From positions 15,210,063 through 15,274,062 of the forward strand of contig NC_039362.1 of assembly GCF_003573695.1 (NCBI RefSeq): DNA of 64,000 bases. The letters run 5' to 3'. Every line of letters starts with the position of its first letter. Within the stretch, counting starts at the first letter, position 1. Positions 11,112 to 25,067 of this stretch are shown here, in pieces. This DNA comes from Papaver somniferum (lineage: Eukaryota; Streptophyta; Magnoliopsida; Ranunculales; Papaveraceae). Below the pieces are notes generated by a model. It worked only from the letters and a program-made list of their open reading frames with translations. It had not been told where the DNA came from and did no database searches. A program made the translations under genes and the position numbers.

Positions 11112-12712
11112 TGATAGACGCATTTATGTGTCTAATATAGCTCATTTGTATATATTGTTAGTGCTCAATTTTGTACTTATTTGGTTATTTTATTTATTTG
11201 TAGGTGTTTTTAGAAGAATAAGGATTTGCGGCGAAATTGGCTGAAAATGCGGCGTTTGGACCTCCGTTGATAGAGTACCGGAAGCGCCCCAGAAGTGTAC
11301 CGGAAGTACCCCAGAAATACCCCGGAGGAACCCCGGAAAAAGTGCGGAAAATGCCCCAGAGGACACTTGCTATACGGATCCTTGATTTTGGATAAGGGGT
11401 AACCTAATTACTAAGGGGTGACCCATTTCCAGCAGCTGCTAAAGGGAGACCAGCCACAGATAAGGGGAGGTCAACTTCTCAAATTTAAAAGCAATTTTGG
11501 CGGGAAAATGCATGCATCGTCTGGCAGATTTTGGTTCGATTATTGGAGGAGTTTTAATGCGATTAAACACCGGAAATCAGTTGGGATAATCCTGTTAGAC
11601 CTAAACAGACCCTATGCAAGTGATTGGGCTGATCGAATTGGGCTGGAATGGCCGTGAGAAGCGATCAAAGTCCAAACAGAATATGTGTTCTCTGTGAAGT
11701 TTTCAAATATATTTAGAGATTCTGGGAGAGTTTTACGTTGAAGTAAAGTGTATCTAGTCTTGTTTAAGGATTAGGAGAATTTTGGAGCGTAAGAAATTGC
11801 CAGAAGACGCGTACAAAGCAACAGAAAAGAGATTTCTCTCTCAACTGCACGTGAAGAAAAAAGGGAGATAAACTCGGATTTAATCGAGTTATTTGGACCA
11901 TTGGTATATAAAGGCTGGTGGGAAGTGAGAGAAAGTTTGATGAAGAGTTTTTGGGGAGTTTTTGGAGGCGAGCAGAGAGGCGCAGGAGGAATTGCAGAGA
12001 AGTTACCTGCTGCTGCTGCTGCCATTAACGAAGCTCGAAGAACACGAAGAACAGACTCCAGAGGACAGTCGTTTTCAACAGTGACAACGACCAGCAGTTG
12101 GGGGTCTTAAAAATACAGCGTCAACAGCAGCATGGTTCTTTATCGTTCTTTTCTGGACGCTGAAAAGGGTCGTAGTTTCACTGTATTATATTTTTCACTC
12201 TTTTAATCATATTTTGAGCATCAAATATTTATTTTGGAACATGATTATTATGAGTAGCTAAACCCCATTAGCCAAGGCGACGGAGGAAGCCATTGTTCCA
12301 CATTAATTGGTATAATTCTAATTTTACTATTTATTTGCAATATTATATTATTTGATTATTTGCATGGGATTGAATTGAAATATTAGTTCTTATTGAATAG
12401 TTGTGAATTAATTTGATGAAGCATGCTGGGTTTTTAAATACTTTGATGTTTTATACTCGTTGATTACAACTATTACTTCAAGAATATATTTGAGGCAATA
12501 TTAGAATTATTTTTAAATAGAATTGCATGATTTTATTTAGAGTTTATCAATTAATGGATCAATGGTGGAATCCTAGTCTTGGTATTTTTCTCCAAAAGTT
12601 TGAACTATTTTTTATTTGCATGTTTAATTTAAATCTATAAAAATTGTTTTCTTCACAAGTCTGAAAAGACCCAGTTTTTACCACTACTACAATCACTATT
12701 TGAAAACCATCA
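11112..12712 (+). mobile_element. Solo LTR inside Athila gag
   Basis: This is a 1601-bp sequence beginning TGATAGACGC and ending ACCATCA, flanked by perfect CCTGG duplications at 11107-11111 and 12713-12717. It has a TATA box (TATATAAA, 11905-11912) and no gag or pol sequence, primer site or purine tract, as expected of a solo LTR left by LTR-LTR recombination. Its sequence differs from both other LTR families here, so it represents another LTR retrotransposon family. The two host gag halves join in frame without it. Confidence 0.9.
11905..11912 (+). promoter_or_regulatory. TATA box in the solo LTR
   Basis: TATATAAA sits about half way along the LTR. If still active it would drive rightward transcription into the remaining Athila gag. 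Confidence 0.4.
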
Positions 12713-12717
12713 CCTGG

Positions 12718-14154
12718 CTCTATGCTTTACAGCCTCAATCCATCATGACATGGGATGACCTCATAAAGGAGTTTTTCAAAAAGTTTTTCCCGAACCACAA
12801 GACTGCGACAATTCGTCAAAGTCTGAATAGCTTTGTGCAATTAGAAGGTGAGACCTTAGCTAGATACTTGGAGAGATTCAATGAATTATTACTCCAATGT
12901 CCCCATCATGGTTTTGAAAAATGGAGACTTGTGCAAATTTTGTATGAAGGTCTAGATGTGTCCACCCGAACAACGGTTGAGTCGATGTGTAATGGTCTAT
13001 TCGTAGATAAAACTGCTGACGCGTCTTGGGACTTCTTGATTGAAGTAGCTGAAAAGACGCAACAGTGGGAATCCATCCGTGAAACCAGAAAGACTACATC
13101 CGAAGCAAAGGCTTTTAGGATTGAAGCGGATTTTGAGGGTAGAGCAAACATGGCATCAATAGTTAGGAGATCAGAAGAGTTAGAACTACATAAAAATTCA
13201 AAACCTTCCACCACTACTCTCCGAGAACATGTCGCTTCGTCTGTTTGTGCTGCTTGTAACGACCCCAACCATCAATTCCAAAATTGTCCCGATTTGCTTG
13301 CAGTCCAGGAGTCTAGGCTTGAACAGGCACATGCCATGTTTCAAAAACCAGAGCATAACCCTATTCACAGACCTACAATCCAGGATGGAGAAACCACCCT
13401 AACTTTTCATGGTCAAAAGGACCCACTCAAGGAGGACCATCTCAACCCAATCAGAGCTATCAAAACAATCAGGGATATCAGAACAATCAAGGTTATCAAC
13501 ACCCGAGAAACCCTCAACAACAATCAAACTCTCAACAACAATCATATCCTCAACACAATACCGACAAGAGATTATCCACCCTAGAGGAAATGTTCCAGAG
13601 TTTGATGCAAAGTCAGAAAAATCTAGATCAAAAGATGGATCAAATATGTGAGAGAGAAAAGGGTAAACTTCCGAGCCAACCCCAACAAAATCCAAAGAGG
13701 ATATTTCAAACAGGCACAACATCCTGCACTGAAACCTCACCCGATCAAGTCCATGCCATTACCACCCTCCGAAGTGGTAAAGTCATCGAGAACAACGTGG
13801 GCGAACCTAATGAATCTGATACAAATCCACGCTGTCTCCACAACCCCAGAAAACCAAAGAACCTGAGCAAGTTGGAAAATCTGACAATTCTACTGCTGTG
13901 AATGTCCCTTTGCCAACTCATTCTCCTGTTGCCCCATTTCCTCAAATTGATCTATCAACAGAAAAGTACCCATTACAATGAGATGTTAGATCTGTTCAAA
14001 GAGTCAACATCAACATTCCTTTTCTTGAAGCAATCAAGCAAATCCCTGCTTATGCCAAATTCCTCAAAGACTTGTGTACTCAAAAGCGCAAGCTCAATGT
14101 GCAAAAACGTGCTTTCTTAGCTGAGCAGGTAGTTCCATCATTCTGAACAAAACT
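12718..14154 (+). pseudogene. Athila gag, capsid to zinc knuckle to protease lead-in
   Basis: The frame to about 13420 holds the capsid-like region (IMTWDDLIKEFFKKFFP, ETLARYLERFNELL) and a zinc knuckle CAACNDPNHQFQNC, which fits C-x2-C-x4-H-x4-C. Near 13425 the reading passes to the next frame, which has a Gln/Asn-rich repeat (YQNNQGYQNNQGY), EEMFQSLMQSQ and the conserved HAITTLRSGK. Further shifts occur around 13900-13990 and about 14130. So at least three frameshifts break gag in an element with nearly identical LTRs. Confidence 0.85.
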
Positions 14155-16656
14155 CCACCCAAGTTTAGGGATCCAGGATGTCCAACAATTTCTTGCACTA
14201 TAGGAGAACACACGGTCAATAAAGCGTTATTAGACCTAGGTGCAAGTGTTAACCTACTGCCATATTCTGTTTATGAGCAGTTAGGTCTTGGGGAGTTGAA
14301 ACCAACATCTATCACTCTACAACTGGCAGACCGATCTGTCAAGATTCCTCGTGGAGTGGTCGAAGACGTTTTGATCAAGGTTGACAAATTCTATTTTCCC
14401 GTAGACTTCATTGTCTTAGACACTCAACCTGTACAAAACCCAGACTGTCACATTCCTGTCATCTTAGGACGTCCTTTCTTGGCTACGTCCAACGCGATCA
14501 TCAACTTTCGGAATGGAGTGTTAAAACTGTCTTTTGGTAACATGACGTTAGAATTGAATGTGTTCGATATTAGTCAACAACCTGTGAATCTTGATGATGA
14601 TGATGTGCATGAAGTTAATATGATTGAAGGATTAATGCAAGATTCGTTGACTAACATTCTATCCGTCGACCCCTTTCAAGCATGTATGGAGAACTTTAAC
14701 CCTGATTCCTATGATGATGCATACTGTAGTGACGTCCTATCTCTGCTCGAATCTGTACCTCAAATGGACGTCACGGAAAGGAAATATGAAGTGGAACCAC
14801 CCCTACTCTCTGATTCCAAGCTTATTCCATCCATTGTTGAGCCACCCAAGCTTGAATTGAAAACATTGCCTAGTACGTTGAAGTACGCATTCCTAGGTTC
14901 TTCTGATACTTTACCTGTCATTATTTCATCATGTTTAGACACGGAACAGGAAAGTAAGCTTTTAGAAGTACTTAAGGAACACAAAGAGGCCTTAGGATGG
15001 ACCATCTCAGATCTCAAAGGAATTAGTCCCACCATTTGCATGCACCACATTAACCTTGAAGAGAATGCCAAACCATCGAGGGAAATGCAAAGGAGACTTA
15101 ATCCTAACATGAGAGATGTAGTCAAAGGAGAGATCCTGAAACTACTTGATGCGGGTATCATATACCCAATTCCCGATAGCAAATGGGTTAGTCCCATTCA
15201 AGTTGTGCCTAAGAAGTCAGGCATTACTGTAGTTCAGAACGAGAAGAATGAATTAGTCCCTACTCGTACAACCACAGGATGGCGAGTATGCATCGACTAC
15301 AGGAAGTTGAACACAGTAACAAGGAAGGATCACTTCCCGCTCCCTTTCATTGACCAAATGCTAGAACGTGTGTCTGGACACAGTCACTACTGTTTTCTAG
15401 ATGGCTTTTCCGGTTATAACCAAATTCACATTGCTCCGGAAGATCAGGAAAAAACTACATTCACGTGTCCATTTGGGACGTTTGCTTATAGACGTATGCC
15501 CTTCGGGTTGTGTAATGCACCTGCTACTTTTCAGCGTTGCATGATGAGCATTTTTTCTGACATGATAGATAGTTTTCTCGAGATCTTTATGGATGATTTC
15601 TCTGTTTTTGGTTCCTCGTTTGACGAATGTTTGAAGCATCTTGCCCTCGTGATATCCAGATGTAAAGAAAAGAACCTTGTTCTAAATTGGGAAAAATGCC
15701 ATTTTATGGTGAATTCAGGAATAGTTCTAGGACACATCATCTCAGAAAAAGGAATTGAAGTGGATAAAGCTAAAGTTGACCTCATTCAACATCTGACACA
15801 ACCTTGCTCTGTGAAGGAGATCAGATCATTTCTAGGTCATGCTGGTTTTTACCGGCGATTCATCAAAGATTTCAGCAAAATCTCCAGACCTCTGTGCAGT
15901 CTTCTCTCCAAAGATGTTGCCTTCAATTTCGATGCTGCTTGTGTGAAGGCATGGGAGGAATTAAAAACCCTTCTCACCACCGCTCATATAGTCCGACCAC
16001 CCGATTGGAAGCTTCCGTTCGAACTTATGTGTGATGCCTCTGATTATGCTGTTGGTGCTGTTTTAGGACAGCGAGTTGATAGACTACCATATGTGATATA
16101 CTATGCTAGCAAAACCCTTAATGATGCCCAACTCAATTATTCAACTACCGAGAAGGAATTGCTTGCCGTCGTTTTCGCATTAGACAAGTTTAGATCTTAT
16201 CTGATAGGGTCTAAGATCATCATATACACAGACCATGCGGCTTTGAAGTATCTTCTTTCCAAGAAGGATGCTAAAGCTCGCCTTATTCGATGGATACTCT
16301 TATTACAGGAATTCGATCTCGAAATCCGTGATAAGAAAGGTTGTGAGAATGTGGTTGCTGATCATTTGTATAGATTAACTTTAGAGTCTATTGATGAATG
16401 TGAGCTGATTAGAGAATCATTCCCAGATGAACAGCTGATGTCTATCTCAGACCTTCCTTGGTTTGCTGATATTGTTAACTACCTCGCTACAGGTAGGATG
16501 CCCTCACGTTGGTCGAGACAAGACCGCTCTAAATTCCTGGCTGAAGTCAAACATTTCCTTTGGGATGACCCATATTTGTTTAAGTACTGCCCAGACCAAA
16601 TCATTAGGAGATGTGTCCCCAACACTAAAGAAAGATGTGATATCTTTCTGTCATGA
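14155..16656 (+). CDS. Athila pol: protease, reverse transcriptase, RNase H
   Basis: The frame is continuous from the protease at 14155 to a stop at 16656. Protease: [13 protein letters not shown] at about 14227. RT (counting from codon 14296): [11 protein letters not shown] at residue 329, [27 protein letters not shown], and catalytic FMDD at 431-434. RNase [15 protein letters not shown] with Asp 580, [11 protein letters not shown], and [11 protein letters not shown] with Asp 646, then VADHLYRL. Residues needed for polymerase and RNase H activity are present. There is no separate start codon, as expected for a polyprotein. It ends prematurely through a frameshift near 16630 at the entry to integrase. 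The product copies the element RNA into cDNA. Confidence 0.92.
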   Translation, partial: PPKFRDPGCPTISCTIGEHTVNKALLDLGASVNLLPYSVYEQLGLGELKPTSITLQLADRSVKIPRGVVEDVLIKVDKFYFPVDFIVLDTQPVQNPDCHIPVILGRPFLATSNAIINFRNGVLKLSFGNMTLELNVFDISQQPVNLDDDDVHEVNMIEGLMQDSLTNILSVDPFQACMENFNPDSYDDAYCSDVLSLLESVPQMDVTERKYEVEPPLLSDSKLIPSIVEPPKLELKTLPSTLKYAFLGSSDTLPVIISSCLDTEQESKLLEVLKEHKEALGWTISDLKGISPTICMHHINLEENAKPSREMQRRLNPNMRDVVKGEILKLLDAGIIYPIPDSKWVSPIQVVPKKSGITVVQNEKNELVPTRTTTGWRVCIDYRKLNTVTRKDHFPLPFIDQMLERVSGHSHYCFLDGFSGYNQIHIAPEDQEKTTFTCPFGTFAYRRMPFGLCNAPATFQRCMMSIFSDMIDSFLEIFMDDFSVFGSSFDECLKHLALVISRCKEKNLVLNWEKCHFMVNSGIVLGHIISEKGIEVDKAKVDLIQHLTQPCSVKEIRSFLGHAGFYRRFIKDFSKISRPLCSLLSKDVAFNFDAACVKAWEELKTLLTTAHIVRPPDWKLPFELMCDASDYAVGAVLGQRVDRLPYVIYYASKTLNDAQLNYSTTEKELLAVVFALDKFRSYLIGSKIIIYTDHAALKYLLSKKDAKARLIRWILLLQEFDLEIRDKKGCENVVADHLYRLTLESIDECELIRESFPDEQLMSISDLPWFADIVNYLATGRMPSRWSRQDRSKFLAEVKHFLWDDPYLFKYCPDQIIRRCVPNTKERCDIFLS

Positions 16657-17740
16657 CCAAGCATGTGGAGGCCATTTCAGTGCCAAGAAAACCGCTGCAA
16701 AGATCTTGCAGTGTGGATTCTATTGGCCATCATTGTTCAAGGATTGCCATGATTATTGTGTTGCTTGTGAACGCTGTCAAAAGCTAGGAAGCATTTCGAG
16801 GAGAAACATGATGCCATTGAACCCCATTTTGATTGTGGAGATTTTTGATGTTTGGGGGATAGACTTCATGGGTCCATTTCCCATGTCTGACAGCAAGTTG
16901 TACATCCTAGTCGCAGTTGATTACGTTTCTAAGTGGGTAGAAGCCATAGCAACCAGAACAAATGACCACAAGGTGGTACTTTCATTTCTAAAGGAAAACA
17001 TATTTGCACGTTTTGGTACCCCTAGAGCTATCATCAGTGACGGCGGTTCACATTTTCGTAACAAGTACTTTGAGTCTTTAGTACGCAAGTATGGCATAAC
17101 TCACAAGGTTGCTACTCCGTACCACCCTCAGACTAGTGGACAAGTAGAAGTTTCTAATAGGGAGATTAAGCACATTCTGGAAAGACGGTCAACCCGTCCA
17201 GGAAAGATTGGTCATTGAGATTGAATGATGCTTTGTGGGCCTATAGAACAGCTTATAAGACACCAATTGGCATGTCCCCTATCGTCTAGTGTATGGAAAG
17301 CTGCCATCTACCTGTGGAATTAGAACATCGTGCCTACTGGGCAATCAAAGAGCTGAACTTTCTCTGGACGAAGCTGGAATTCAACGGAAACTTCAACTCA
17401 ACGAGTTGGAAGAATTGAGAAATGAGGCTTATGACAGTGCCAAGCTGTACAGAAAAGATGAAGATATTTTCATGATAAGCGTATTCTGCGCAAATCCTTC
17501 ACTCCTGGTCAGAAAGTCTTGCTGTATGACTCCCGATTACATCTTTTTCCAGGAAAACTGCGTTCCAGATGGAAGGGACCGTACCTAGTACGCACAGTTT
17601 TTCCTCATGGAGCTGTAGAGCTGGAGGATGTCTCCAACAAGAACGTTTTAAAGTCAACGGGCAGAGATTAAAGCCATTCCTTGAGCCATTTCCACCCGAC
17701 ATTGAAACAACCAACCTGGAGGACCCAGTCTATGTGGACT
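16627..17740 (+). pseudogene. Athila integrase, frameshifted
   Basis: The frame after 16627 gives the zinc-binding region ([17 protein letters not shown], then CVACERCQ) and the catalytic core with D in [10 protein letters not shown] in IISDGGSHF and E in [11 protein letters not shown]. It stops at 17218. The remainder can be followed in other frames: [17 protein letters not shown] at about 17230, LNELEELRNEAYDSAK at about 17395, and HGAVELEDVSNKNV at about 17610. It ends before 17740, so at least three further frameshifts have occurred. Confidence 0.85.
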
Positions 17741-19367
<1,627 letters not shown>

Positions 19368-19382
19368 AGGTTTGGGGGTATT
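19368..19382 (+). other. Athila polypurine tract region
   Basis: AGGTTTGGGGGTATT directly precedes the 3' LTR. The G-run is the likely plus-strand primer, as in other Athila/Tat elements. The first 13 bases are repeated exactly at 18098-18110. Confidence 0.7.
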
Positions 19383-21483
19383 TGATGAGTGCCAAATATT
19401 GTATATATTTATCCCTTTTTGTTGGCATTTAACTCATCTTTTGTGCATTAATTCTACATTTTATCCCATATTCTGTATTTTCATTATTTTCAAGAATAAA
19501 TATTTTTCTTACTTAATTGTATATTTTTAGGTAATAAATAAAGATTGGATGAGTTGCGGAGCAAAAAAGAGCAGAAAAGTAGTGAAAAGCCAGGAGGAAT
19601 TACGCAAGGAAGCCGCAAAGAATGGTGCGCACAAGACCAAAAAGCTAGGAATGGGCTCAAGAAGGAAGAATTGCTCTTAAAGAAGATATGGGCTTGGCAT
19701 ACCCAAGGCCCAAAACCCTTACCCAAACCCATTTTCTATAACCAAAACCGCCTCCATTCTCAGCCGTCAGATTGGATCCAAATCATCATCCGACGGTCGC
19801 TCCCTTGTTGTGCATCGAAGTTTGATATCTCCGCCTTACACTAAAGTACCTAACTCCATCAAGTAACGTTCGTTTCGTTGTATATCTTCATCCGACGGTC
19901 GCTCATCGCCTGCCTCCGCATCGCCGTCAGATCCACCTACCATCTTCCCATCCATCGCTCCTTGTCGCAGATCATCAAACCTCGTTGCACCCGCCTAACA
20001 CCCAAGTATCGAACACCCTATACCCCTAGACAAACGCCCCCTAACCCAAAATCACTCGACCTCTTCTCCTCCATACCCTGTTGCAGACCACCACCACCTT
20101 CTACACCTGCTCTGCCATCGCTACCACCACTCCCTATGCCACCAAATCACTCTACTCTACCTATAACCAAAAACCCATCATCACTATCACGTTTTACCTC
20201 TTTTTCATCAACTAATCTCCTCAATTTCTCATCTCTCATCACTGAAACCCTAGGTGAGAAATTGAAGATATAAGTTGATGTTAGAGCAGCAATTGGAGCA
20301 GGAGATGACCCAGGAGAAGCAGAAGAAGAGTGGGTCGACGAGATGGAGTGAGTATCTCATCAAAATTAGGTAAACCAAATTTACCTAATTTTCTGTTTTT
20401 GGGGAAAAGGGGCTGTGAACCCTAAACTGATAATTGGGGGGTATAAATTTGTATTATGTGGTGTGTGTGAAACTCTCTGGTATCTCTGGACTAGCCAGTA
20501 GAGAATTAAAACAATTTTAATTTTGCAATTCCAATTTCTGATTTTTGCATCACTGTTGACAGTTAATTTTGCATGTTGTTTTTAGAATTTTATCTTGAAT
20601 GTTTGTGATTATCTCGTGAGCACTGGGGATGCTCTCTGGACTAGCCAGTAGAGAATTAAAACCAAATTATTATGCAATTCCAATTTCAGTCTTCTTATGC
20701 AGTTACAGTTGATTGTTGTGTGTATGTTATGTTTGAATTATTTTGCATGATGAATGCTTGTGTTTGTAACATGTTGAGCATGAGCTAAGTAGCAACAAGC
20801 CAAGGCTGTGATGAAGCCTTGGTGCACTGTCAAATGGTAGATTGCTAGGATAGGATGCCTTATGCTTGTTTTTCTTGTGCATTGGGAAGAAAGCAGTGCT
20901 ATGATTGCTTGTGATTGATTGTGCTGTCAAAAGACAGTCAATACTAGGAGTATTTCTGTTAGCAAGCTGTTTTTTTTTCTTTCCTTTCTATTGTATGCAT
21001 AGGACTCAACTCAACCTAGGAATATGCTATTTGATTAGGACACCAGGTGGAATCTAAGCCTTATCTTAGCCACAATTCCTTTTTTTTTTCTCAGTCACTC
21101 AAGTTCAGTTCTGTGTGCTTTCAAATTCAGTTTATTTTCTTGCCTTTGTTTCTTGCATTTTGAAGCCTTTTGTGCACTGAAGTCAGTGCACAAACTCACC
21201 TCTGCCCTTGGCTTCCAAGCCTTGGTTCTTAGCTGCTTTACCTTGCTGTTTTCTTAGCTGTTTTCTTTGCTTTACCTTGCAGCCTTGGTTCATGCCATCT
21301 GCCTTCTTTGTTTCACTGCCACTATAACATTGTGAAATTGTATCTTGTTTTACATCATTTGCTAGCTTAGGAAAACTTCTTGTATGCTCCCACTCCCTGT
21401 GGACTTTCCCCTGCTTTCCTTCCATTCTATAAACTTGACCTTGTATACTTGCAAGCTTCTGTGTGTCTTTACTTGTCACACCA
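19383..21483 (+). repeat. Athila 3' LTR
   Basis: It is a 2101-bp copy of 7789-9887 with about nine substitutions and small T-run indels that I could count. It is followed directly by the second ATTTC. Confidence 0.95.
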
Positions 21484-21488
21484 ATTTC
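21484..21488. repeat. Target-site duplication, right copy (ATTTC)
   Basis: This matches 7784-7788. On the minus strand the interrupted protease reads through this site in frame once the insertion and one copy are removed. Confidence 0.92.
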
Positions 21489-21760
21489 TCCAAGTGGAAT
21501 TCGCACCACTATTTCTCCTTTAGGTTTTGTTGTGGATTTTCCAAAGCCGTGAAAAAAATATGCTGAATTGGACATTTCTTCATCTTTAAATCCCATTCTC
21601 CGGAATGCATGATAAAATATTATGTCAACTGAACTTCCTGTATCGATTAAAGTTTTGTTCAACATCCATTCTCCTGCGGATCTTATTGATGTATCCTTCT
21701 CTTTTCGTGTAACAGGCACTGTGATGACCAACGGAGATGTATGATTTAAATTTTCTTTTG
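21484..21760 (-). pseudogene. Tat protease, N-terminal half with active site
   Basis: Minus-strand frame with PLVITVPV, then TLIDTGSSVDIIF (catalytic D-T-G-S), and FGKSTTKPKGEIVVRIPLGEI up to the insertion. This is the retropepsin-type protease of the gypsy polyprotein. The frame appears to run on into the Athila LTR only by chance; residues beyond 21484 are not protease. An in-frame stop lies just upstream, between this and the gag remnant. Confidence 0.85.
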
Positions 21761-21764
21761 GTAT

Positions 21765-21959
21765 TTATTCCGCCATGAATGCAATTTTTTGCTTTTCCCA
21801 CTCTTTCAAGGGTGATATTTTTTCTACCGCTATAATTTTCTTTCCTTCAAAATTTCGTTTATGTATTCTTCCTTTGACGTTTTCATGAAATTCATTGATA
21901 AAGATTTTTGTTATCATATTACACTCCAATCTTTTGCCATTTTCATTAATTCTGCTCAT
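21765..21959 (-). pseudogene. Tat gag remnant (about 64 codons)
   Basis: This short ORF starts about 110 bases after the primer site and ends at a stop immediately before the protease. It contains KKIIAVEKISPLKEWEKQK, which resembles the gag-protease linker of Tat elements. No capsid or zinc knuckle exists between the 5' LTR and the protease. Gag is therefore almost completely deleted. Confidence 0.55.
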
Positions 21960-22048
21960 CTTTCTTTTAACTGATTCACTGATTTATTTAATCACTTTCT
22001 TAATTTGAATATTCTCAACCAACAATCTTCAACTTTCGATCTTCAATT

Positions 22049-22065
22049 CCCTGTTTCTAGCGCCA
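22049..22065 (-). other. Tat primer binding site candidate
   Basis: On the minus strand TGGCGCTAGAAACAGGG follows the 5' LTR by three bases. TGGCGC is the usual start of gypsy primer sites. The matching tRNA was not identified. Confidence 0.55.
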
Positions 22066-22068
22066 TTA

Positions 22069-22527
22069 TGTAGTTGCAGGAAATCCTACACTACACCCCT
22101 CATATGACTTCATTGTTGATCAACTCATTTTTAGGTTTATACTCTTAATTTTATTGATTAATTTTTGAATGTTCTTACAAGAAAGATAAAGAAATCAAGA
22201 ATAAACTTTGCTCTGAATTTTCTCTCTCCTATTTACTTGTTTCTTACTCAAAAAAAGATCTCTCCCTCTTTTTACAACTCGAATGACTATTTATAAGGAA
22301 ATACATAGTGGATGACAGCTAATCTATCCTTTATTTTCGGATATGGTTTACGACATTCTCGCAACCTTACAAATGTTAACTTCGCAAGCTCTTTAATTTT
22401 CGCAAGACTATCACATCTTTCTCATGATCCTTACTGACGTCGTTTCTGAAATTGTTCTGCGACGCTATTGTGCAATAACATTGATAATTTCGCTGAGACA
22501 TAATTGTTGCGAGATTCTGATCCTACA
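22069..22527 (-). repeat. Tat 5' LTR
   Basis: 459 bp with TG...CA ends on the plus strand (TGTAGTTGC...TCCTACA). Its last 155 bases match 1-155. The primer site lies on the inner side. Confidence 0.85.
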
Positions 22528-22683
22528 CATCATAGGAAATACAGGTCTCATATGAGAAAGATAAATCAAGCAGCCAACTAACCTTTGATAGTTCCCTTTG
22601 TCAGTTGATACTTGATCTGAACACTCATCAAGACCATGATTTTTTTCCATTGGAAACCCTATCGGCTCACAACCAAGCATACC
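22528..22683 (-). pseudogene. Ty1/copia reverse transcriptase/RNase H junction fragment
   Basis: Minus-strand translation gives GMLGCEPIGFPMEKNHGL, then DKGNYQRLVGCLIYLSHMRP, the well-known region at the end of copia RT. It is cut on the left by the Tat 5' LTR and on the right by a copia LTR, so it is an older element that received both. The rest of it is not in the window. Confidence 0.8.
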
Positions 22684-22688
22684 TGTTT

Positions 22689-25004
22689 TGTTAGAGCATT
22701 GCTCGGTCGAACTCACATGCGTTGCTATCTCAAGCATGTTTTTCAATGTTAGTGATCAAAACTATAAGTATTGATGTCTAGTCTATTATAGCTAAGTCTC
22801 GGACTAGGATAGAAAGTGTAGTTGAGCTCAAGAACTCCATGGCAATCATCATACAAGACGAAGGACTACTCAAGGAACTGGTGGATCTTCATCGACTAAA
22901 AGGTATGTGGAGACTTGAACTTATCTATCACTCAAAGTCTATCTACTCCATCTCTTATTTTGAGACAAAAGTCGTTTTGCTATATAGACTTTGATTATAC
23001 ACATTTGCTATTTAGAGCCGAGTTTATCTCGCCTATCTATTTCTCAAAATATGTGTTGGTAAGCTTTTGGTTTGTCCAAGTTCATCTTTACCTAGTGAAG
23101 AAAGTCATGACACATTTCAATCACCTTGAAAATTGCTTACTTTGACGAAATGTCCTCTAAGAATGTTTCAATGGTTGAAATGAGAGTTTAGATTAAATAA
23201 CCAATGATGGATATAAGCATTGTGTGACAACACATACATGTATAAGTCTTTTTCTCCTTGAACCGAAGTTTGCGAACTTTGTTGATCAAGAAAACCAGAA
23301 CAAGAGCCGTGAACTCAGTCCGCGAACTGGCGGAAGTTCTCAACCCGAGAAAATCTGCTGAAGTTTGAAAACTCCTTCCGGGAACTTAAGTCCGCGAACT
23401 AAGTCTGCGAATTTAAGCTAGTTATATCTATAGACGATTGTTTGTGGACTTATTTATATTAACTAAGGAATGTTAAATGCAAACCGTGGCTATATAGTTC
23501 ATGAACCTATTCGAGTGAATCAAATCGTTACTGCTTCGATTGTGTCTTGTGTAGTTACATAAGATTTCCTTGCAATTGAACAACTCTCTAACTAGTTCAT
23601 TTGAGTCATTTGAACTAGTTATGGTGAAGAAGAACATGGTTGATATGAAAGTGCTCATATGGCTAACCATTTGGTTAACTATTGTTGAACCAACAAATGT
23701 TCATGTTTGGGTACCGTTACATACCAAATATCATACATTTCATTTGTGTGTAACCTAAATTTTCGATCTAACGGTTGAAAGATATTAGCTTGAATCTAAT
23801 CAGGTTTTCATCTAACGGTGAATATTGAATGCTTTGTTACCAAGCTAACATTGATTACAAACCCTGATTTGAAAGACTATATAAGGGAGAACTCTAGCAA
23901 CTGGGAAATATAATCCCCATACCTTTCGTGTGATACTAGTTGTATTAGATAGAGTTGATTCTCATTTAACCTTAGGTTTCTTCTTGAAAACCAGGTTAAC
24001 GACTTAAAGACTTAATTGGGATTGTGAAGCCAGACCGATAGTACTTTATTGTAGTTTTGTGATCTGATCTTGCTGATTCTGTCGTTTTGAGTACAATCAT
24101 AACGATTGGCTTGAGATCTTTATCTCCGATAGGAAAGATAGAAAAGTAGTCACAAACATCTTCGTCTCATCGTTTGTGATTCCACAATATCTTCTTTCGC
24201 CGCGTCGATTAAGATTATTGTGAGGTGATTGATAATACTAGGTTTTTCTTCGGTAATATAAGTCCGGGTTATAAATTGGTTCCTGTTCACCTTGATTTAT
24301 CAAAAGACAGAACAAAACTTGTAGGTTTATCTGTGGGAGACAAATTTATCTATTTTGTAGACTTTTCTGTGTGATACAGATTTTTTTATTAAAATCTTCG
24401 ACTTTGGGTCGTAGCAACTCTTAGTTGTGGGTGAGATCAGCTAAGGGAATCAAGTGTGTAGTATCCTGCTGGGATCAGAGACGTAAGGAGCGCAACTGTA
24501 CCTTGAATCAGTGTGAGATTGATTGGGGTTCAACTACAGTTCAGACAGAAGTTAGTTTGCAGTAGGATAGTGTCTGTAGCGGCTTAATACAATGTGGTGG
24601 TCAATCTGGACTAGGTCCCGGGGTTTTTCTGCATTTGCGGTTTCCTCGTTAACAAAATTCTGGTGTCTGTGTTATTTCTATTCCGCATTATATTTTGTTA
24701 TATAATTGAAATATCACAGGTTGTGCGTTTGAATCAATCAATTGGAAATCCGACCTTTGGTTGTTGATTGAAATTGATTGATCCTTGAACATTGGTACCG
24801 TTCAAGTGATTTCTCTTGCATTCAATTAGACTCGCAGATTTCTATTTGCTTGAGTAAGAATTGAATCGAGAAAGAGATATATAACTCTTTGATATACTTT
24901 TTATAAATTGAGTCTTGTTGATTCTCTTAAAAGTATATTAGAGTTTTTCCATATAGATTGCTAAGCGAAATATTAGGTGTGGTTGTTGTACCCCCGCTTT
25001 TTCA
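22689..25004 (+). repeat. Long copia LTR 1
   Basis: 2316 bp, starting TGTTAGAGCATTGC and ending GCTTTTTCA before ATTGGTATCAGAGC. A TATA box (TATATAAG) is at 23878. The upstream part has repeated CCGCGAACT motifs (23320-23410). Length and ending suit the SIRE/Maximus-like copia group. Small ORFs in it are not genes. Confidence 0.85.
23878..23885 (+). promoter_or_regulatory. TATA box of copia LTR 1
   Basis: TATATAAG lies in a context (GATTTGAA..CTATATAA) that is conserved in LTR 2 at 28067-28074. Confidence 0.55.
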
Positions 25005-25006
25005 AT

Positions 25007-25018
25007 TGGTATCAGAGC
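25007..25018 (+). other. Primer binding site, initiator Met tRNA (LTR 1)
   Basis: TGGTATCAGAGC, the standard plant copia primer site, begins two bases after the LTR. Confidence 0.9.
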
Positions 25019-25067
25019 AGGCAAACACGTTAAAGACCTTACAAGTCTGTGTTTGTAGCGATCTGAT

